DNA of 64,000 nucleotides, from the NCBI RefSeq assembly GCF_002086485.1, contig NZ_MVHF01000004.1:124001-188000 (forward strand), written 5' to 3'. Positions within the stretch are counted from its first letter, which is position 1. Every line of letters starts with the position of its first letter. A model generated the notes under the pieces. The model saw only the letters and a program-made list of their open reading frames with translations, was not told where the DNA came from and did no database searches. Made by a program: the position numbers and the translations under genes. Of this stretch, positions 62,501 to 64,000 are shown piece by piece. Origin of the DNA: Mycobacterium aquaticum. Lineage in GTDB: Bacteria > Actinomycetota > Actinomycetes > Mycobacteriales > Mycobacteriaceae.

Positions 62501-62598
62501 ATCTAGTGGTCGGTGACGGCGAAGGGTGGCTGACCGAACTGTCCACCGGCGATCTGCGCAAGCTGTTCACCCTGTCGGAAGGGGCTGTCGGTGACTAA
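59590..62598 (+). CDS. helZ: SNF2-family helicase HelZ
   Basis: 1002 residues from the ATG at 59590 (MLVLHGFWSSSGLCLWGEDS). The N-terminal half is the SNF2-associated domain of these bacterial proteins. The helicase core starts near 530: RPYQQRGLSWLAFL, Walker A DDMGLGKTVQ, LDEAQAVKN (DEAQ box), LTGTPVENRL, RRLKTD, then LCFTQF, LSLKAGGTGLTLT and DRAFRIGQKRSVQV. It is a Swi2/Snf2 ATPase acting on DNA or protein-DNA complexes. It overlaps the SWIM-domain gene by 8 bp, as in Rv2101-Rv2102 of M. tuberculosis. Confidence 0.92.
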   Translation: MLVLHGFWSSSGLCLWGEDSARAVKSSSQALRTARPHPFAASTDVVAAVHAGKPGSAVLLLPSLRSAPLDSPSLLRIMPRPAARSEPALLPWTVPVLSFSATAASSVFDEPAADVRYGESVGYFADLTAFAHELVKRGRVLPALGFDVHGPVALWRPVVQGADVVTLNALVAAMPPVCRAEPDAPGAYDLVTSALQAFVDAAARAAMPDSDDLLPPRRGRRPKRLPPEEAWLTALTAPDGRIDADPDEFDALADALQPWDDIGVDEPGPARATFRLTELEADEPAWRLEFLLQSVADPSLLVPAEQTWDDDGGLRRWLDRPEELLLGELGRAVRIYPELAPGLRTARPCGIDLDAEGAYRFLATAAPLLDEAGFGVLLPSWWDRRRKIGLAVSASTPVDGVVASAGRFGREQLVDFRWDLAIGDDTLTEEEIAALAQTKAPLIRLRGQWVAVDPEQLRRGLEFLERNPSGQASTAEILALAAAHPEDSDTPLEITAVRADGWLDDLLSGAVAQSLSPLEPPPDFAATLRPYQQRGLSWLAFLSSLGLGSCLADDMGLGKTVQLLALEAAQRHDQPDTAPTLLLCPMSLVGNWQREAAKFAPGLRVYAHHGTGRLRDEALRAHLGDVDLMVTTYGTATRDIDELAEYRWNRLVLDEAQAVKNSLSRGAKAVRRLDAEHRVALTGTPVENRLAELWSIMDFLNPGLLGSSERFRARYAVPVEKYGQTEPAERLRKITRPYILRRLKTDPTIIDDLPEKIEVKQYCRLTTEQASLYQSIVDEMMEKIETTDGIARRGNVLAAMTKLKQVCNHPAQLLHDRSSVDSRSGKVIRLEEVLEEILAEGDRVLCFTQFTEFAEMLVPHLAARFGQDVAYLHGGTPKKRRDEMVTRFQAGDGPSIFLLSLKAGGTGLTLTAANHVVHLDRWWNPAVENQATDRAFRIGQKRSVQVRKFICTGTLEEKIDDMIEEKKALADLVVGDGEGWLTELSTGDLRKLFTLSEGAVGD

Positions 62599-63400
62599 CT
62601 GGTACCCGCAGTCGCGGCCGCTGGAGGTCGACGGCGGCGTCAAGGCGCGCAGCACACGCGGTGCGATCGGCCAGACGTGGTGGTCGCAGCGCTTCATCGA
62701 GGTGCTGGAGGCCATCGGTATCGGCAGCCGACTGCAGCGGGGCCGCAACTATGCCCGGCGGGGACAGGTGATTTCGCTCGATGTCGGTCCGGGTCTCGTG
62801 ACCGCTCAAGTACAGGGCAGCCGGGCGCAGCCCTATCGGGTACGCATCGGCATCGCCGCCTTCGGGAAGAGCGAGTGGGCGCAGGTCGAAGGGGTATTGG
62901 CCGAAAACGCCTGGTACGCCGCCTCGTTGCTGTCCAACGAGATGCCCTCGGACATCGAGGATGTGTTCGACGCGGTGGGATTATCGCTATTTCCCACCGG
63001 AATTCGGGAGTTGTCGCTGGACTGCTCATGCCCGGACAGTGCGGTCCCGTGCAAGCATCTCGCCGCGACGTTCTACCTGTTGGCGGAAGCGTTCGACGAA
63101 GATCCGTTCGAGATCTTCGCCTGGCGAGGCCGTGACCGCGAGGAGTTGCTGGAGAATCTGGCCGCCGCCCGCTCTGCGCGCCCGGCCGCCGACCGGTCCG
63201 AGCCCGCGGGCCCCCAGCTTTCCGATTGTCTTGACTCATTTTTCGTGCGGCAAGCCGACGTGCGTGCGTCGAGTCCTCCGGTGACGTCGTCGACAGCCCT
63301 GTTGGACCAGCTTCCCGAGATTCCGGTCGCGGTGCGCGGGCGGGGGCTGGTGGAGACGTTGCGACCGGCGTATGACGGATTTGGTGCCGACGCTAGTTGA
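62591..63400 (+). CDS. SWIM zinc-finger protein, partner of HelZ
   Basis: 269 residues from a GTG at 62591 inside the end of helZ. WWSQRFIEVLEAIGIGSRLQ and RGRNYARRGQVISLDVGPGL form the conserved N-domain. The SWIM motif is CSCPDSAVPCKH (CxC...CxH), which binds zinc and DNA or protein. The C-terminal 100 residues are less conserved. The fixed pairing with SNF2 helicases in many bacteria implies a joint complex in DNA repair or defence, but the function has not been shown here. Confidence 0.88.
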   Translation: MTNWYPQSRPLEVDGGVKARSTRGAIGQTWWSQRFIEVLEAIGIGSRLQRGRNYARRGQVISLDVGPGLVTAQVQGSRAQPYRVRIGIAAFGKSEWAQVEGVLAENAWYAASLLSNEMPSDIEDVFDAVGLSLFPTGIRELSLDCSCPDSAVPCKHLAATFYLLAEAFDEDPFEIFAWRGRDREELLENLAAARSARPAADRSEPAGPQLSDCLDSFFVRQADVRASSPPVTSSTALLDQLPEIPVAVRGRGLVETLRPAYDGFGADAS

Positions 63401-63745
63401 GTCAGGCGTTGGGCCTCTCTTTCCCGTCGCACCGGCTGATGCGTCGGGCCAGCTCGTGTCGAACCTTCTCTGTGCAATATGTACCAATCCGGCCCTTATT
63501 GCAGATTGAGTACCACAAGGTTAGCTATGCACGTCTCCTGTGCGCTGACGGGCGCGCGAGTGGGGACGCTGTCGGCGTCGTCAAGATTCTTGACGATCCG
63601 CGTACGGGTCTGTGGCGACTCCTTGCTGACGCTCTGACGCTACAAGCCGATCTGGGGCCGGGTGACGATGCTGACGCGGATGGCCGAGTGCATCTTTGAT
63701 CTGACACCAAAGTATGTGCGCATGGAAGGCGCTGAAGTGCAAGAA
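63401..63745. other. Non-coding stretch, nothing recognised
   Basis: Between the SWIM gene and the repeats in front of the antitoxin. Frames here lack domains and ribosome-binding sites. GC content drops somewhat towards the end, as often seen before toxin-antitoxin genes. Confidence 0.4.
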
Positions 63746-63815
63746 GTAGCAGAACGACGACTTCCGTAAAAGTCGTCGAACGGCTACAATTCGAAAAGTT
63801 GTCGAACGACTACAA
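63746..63815. promoter_or_regulatory. Three operator-like repeats before hipB-like gene
   Basis: Direct copies at 63768-63789 and 63794-63815 share 20 of 22 bases, 26 bp apart, with the core AGTYGTCGAACGRCTACAA. A third, inverted, imperfect copy (63746-63763) pairs with 63770-63787 (15 of 18). Each contains the dyad AGT-GT...AC-ACT. Such repeats are typical operators of an autoregulating antitoxin. Confidence 0.65.
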
Positions 63816-63826
63816 GGGCGTGAAGG

Positions 63827-64000
63827 ATGCAAGTGAAGACGATGGGCGATATCGGAGCACTTGTCCGTTCGGCGCGCACCGCTCGCGGGATGACACAGGC
63901 AGACCTCGCTGAGCAACTGCGCATGAGCCGAGACTGGGTCGTCCGATTGGAGAAGGGGCATCCGCGGCTCGAAGCGCAACGGGTACTCGATGCTCTCCGC
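63827..64000 (+). CDS. HipB-like XRE antitoxin, 3' end cut by window
   Basis: 58 codons are visible from the ATG at 63827, with AAGG just upstream. MGDIGALVRSARTARGMTQA then DLAEQLRMSRDWVVRLEKGH is an XRE helix-turn-helix of the HipB type, which usually covers about 70 residues before a short C-terminal tail. A HipA-like kinase toxin gene is expected directly after the window; it is not visible here. Confidence 0.75.
   Translation, partial: MQVKTMGDIGALVRSARTARGMTQADLAEQLRMSRDWVVRLEKGHPRLEAQRVLDALR

Noticed and set aside
63397..63699. A 100-codon ORF after the SWIM gene
   Set aside because: It lacks a ribosome-binding site and has no domain; composition is not like neighbouring genes.
63746..63815. 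CRISPR or attachment-site repeats
   Set aside because: Only three short copies at operator spacing, with internal dyads, directly before an XRE gene; operators are the simpler explanation.

Overview
The window is high-GC actinobacterial DNA that looks like a Mycobacteriaceae chromosome, most likely a rapidly growing Mycolicibacterium. Several gene families and pairings are typical of mycobacteria: a PitA phosphate permease followed by a small membrane protein (as in pitA-Rv0544c), a HelZ-type SNF2 helicase overlapping a SWIM-zinc-finger gene (as in Rv2101-Rv2102), two mycolic-acid cyclopropane-synthase-type methyltransferases beside a KasA-like ketosynthase and a DesA3-like desaturase, PknH-sensor-type lipoproteins, an F420-type nitroreductase and leaderless promoters. 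I cannot name the species from sequence reading alone. No prophage, transposon or CRISPR array was seen.

Layout. 1-12.5 kb: transport genes (two MFS, an APC permease, PitA, an EamA exporter), a repeat-rich single-pass membrane protein, and a TetR-controlled SDR-MFS pair. 12.6-14.7 kb: a Ro60-like protein gene (rsr) preceded by a non-coding RNA that folds as a circularly permuted tRNA, which fits a bacterial Y RNA (YrlA). 14.7-18 kb: a promoter, a small ORF and a marR-aldehyde dehydrogenase-alcohol dehydrogenase operon. 18-26 kb: a divergent pair of response-regulator-like proteins, an SNF2 ATPase, a YbhN-type membrane protein with a kinase-like centre and a DUF4407-type protein. 26-33 kb: a receptor Ser/Thr kinase whose extracellular half is a solute-binding protein, then a PknH-sensor-type lipoprotein, a GH25 muramidase-like protein, aquaporin and an alpha/beta hydrolase.

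33-39.8 kb: an SDR-merR operon with a textbook MerR promoter (19-bp spacer), HIT and DinB proteins, a MocR regulator divergent from a thioesterase-SDR pair, and the first of two small His-rich secreted peptides. 40-48 kb: an APC permease, a patatin phospholipase and a galactose-use cluster: GH27 alpha-galactosidase lipoprotein, sodium/sugar symporter, galT and galK. No galE is visible. 48-55 kb: a zinc dehydrogenase, a NYN nuclease-like protein, then a lipid island (desaturase, ketosynthase lacking its catalytic cysteine, two SAM methyltransferases). 55-64 kb: a frameshifted PknH-sensor lipoprotein, the second His-rich peptide with a duplicated control region, a tyrosine phosphatase, an F420-type reductase, a Mut7-C ribonuclease-like protein, helZ and its SWIM partner, and finally repeated operators ahead of a HipB-like antitoxin cut by the window end.

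The most unusual items are the permuted-tRNA Y RNA beside rsr, the duplicated control region of the His-rich peptides, the kinase-solute-binding fusion, the Cys-less ketosynthase and the recombination scar around the desaturase.
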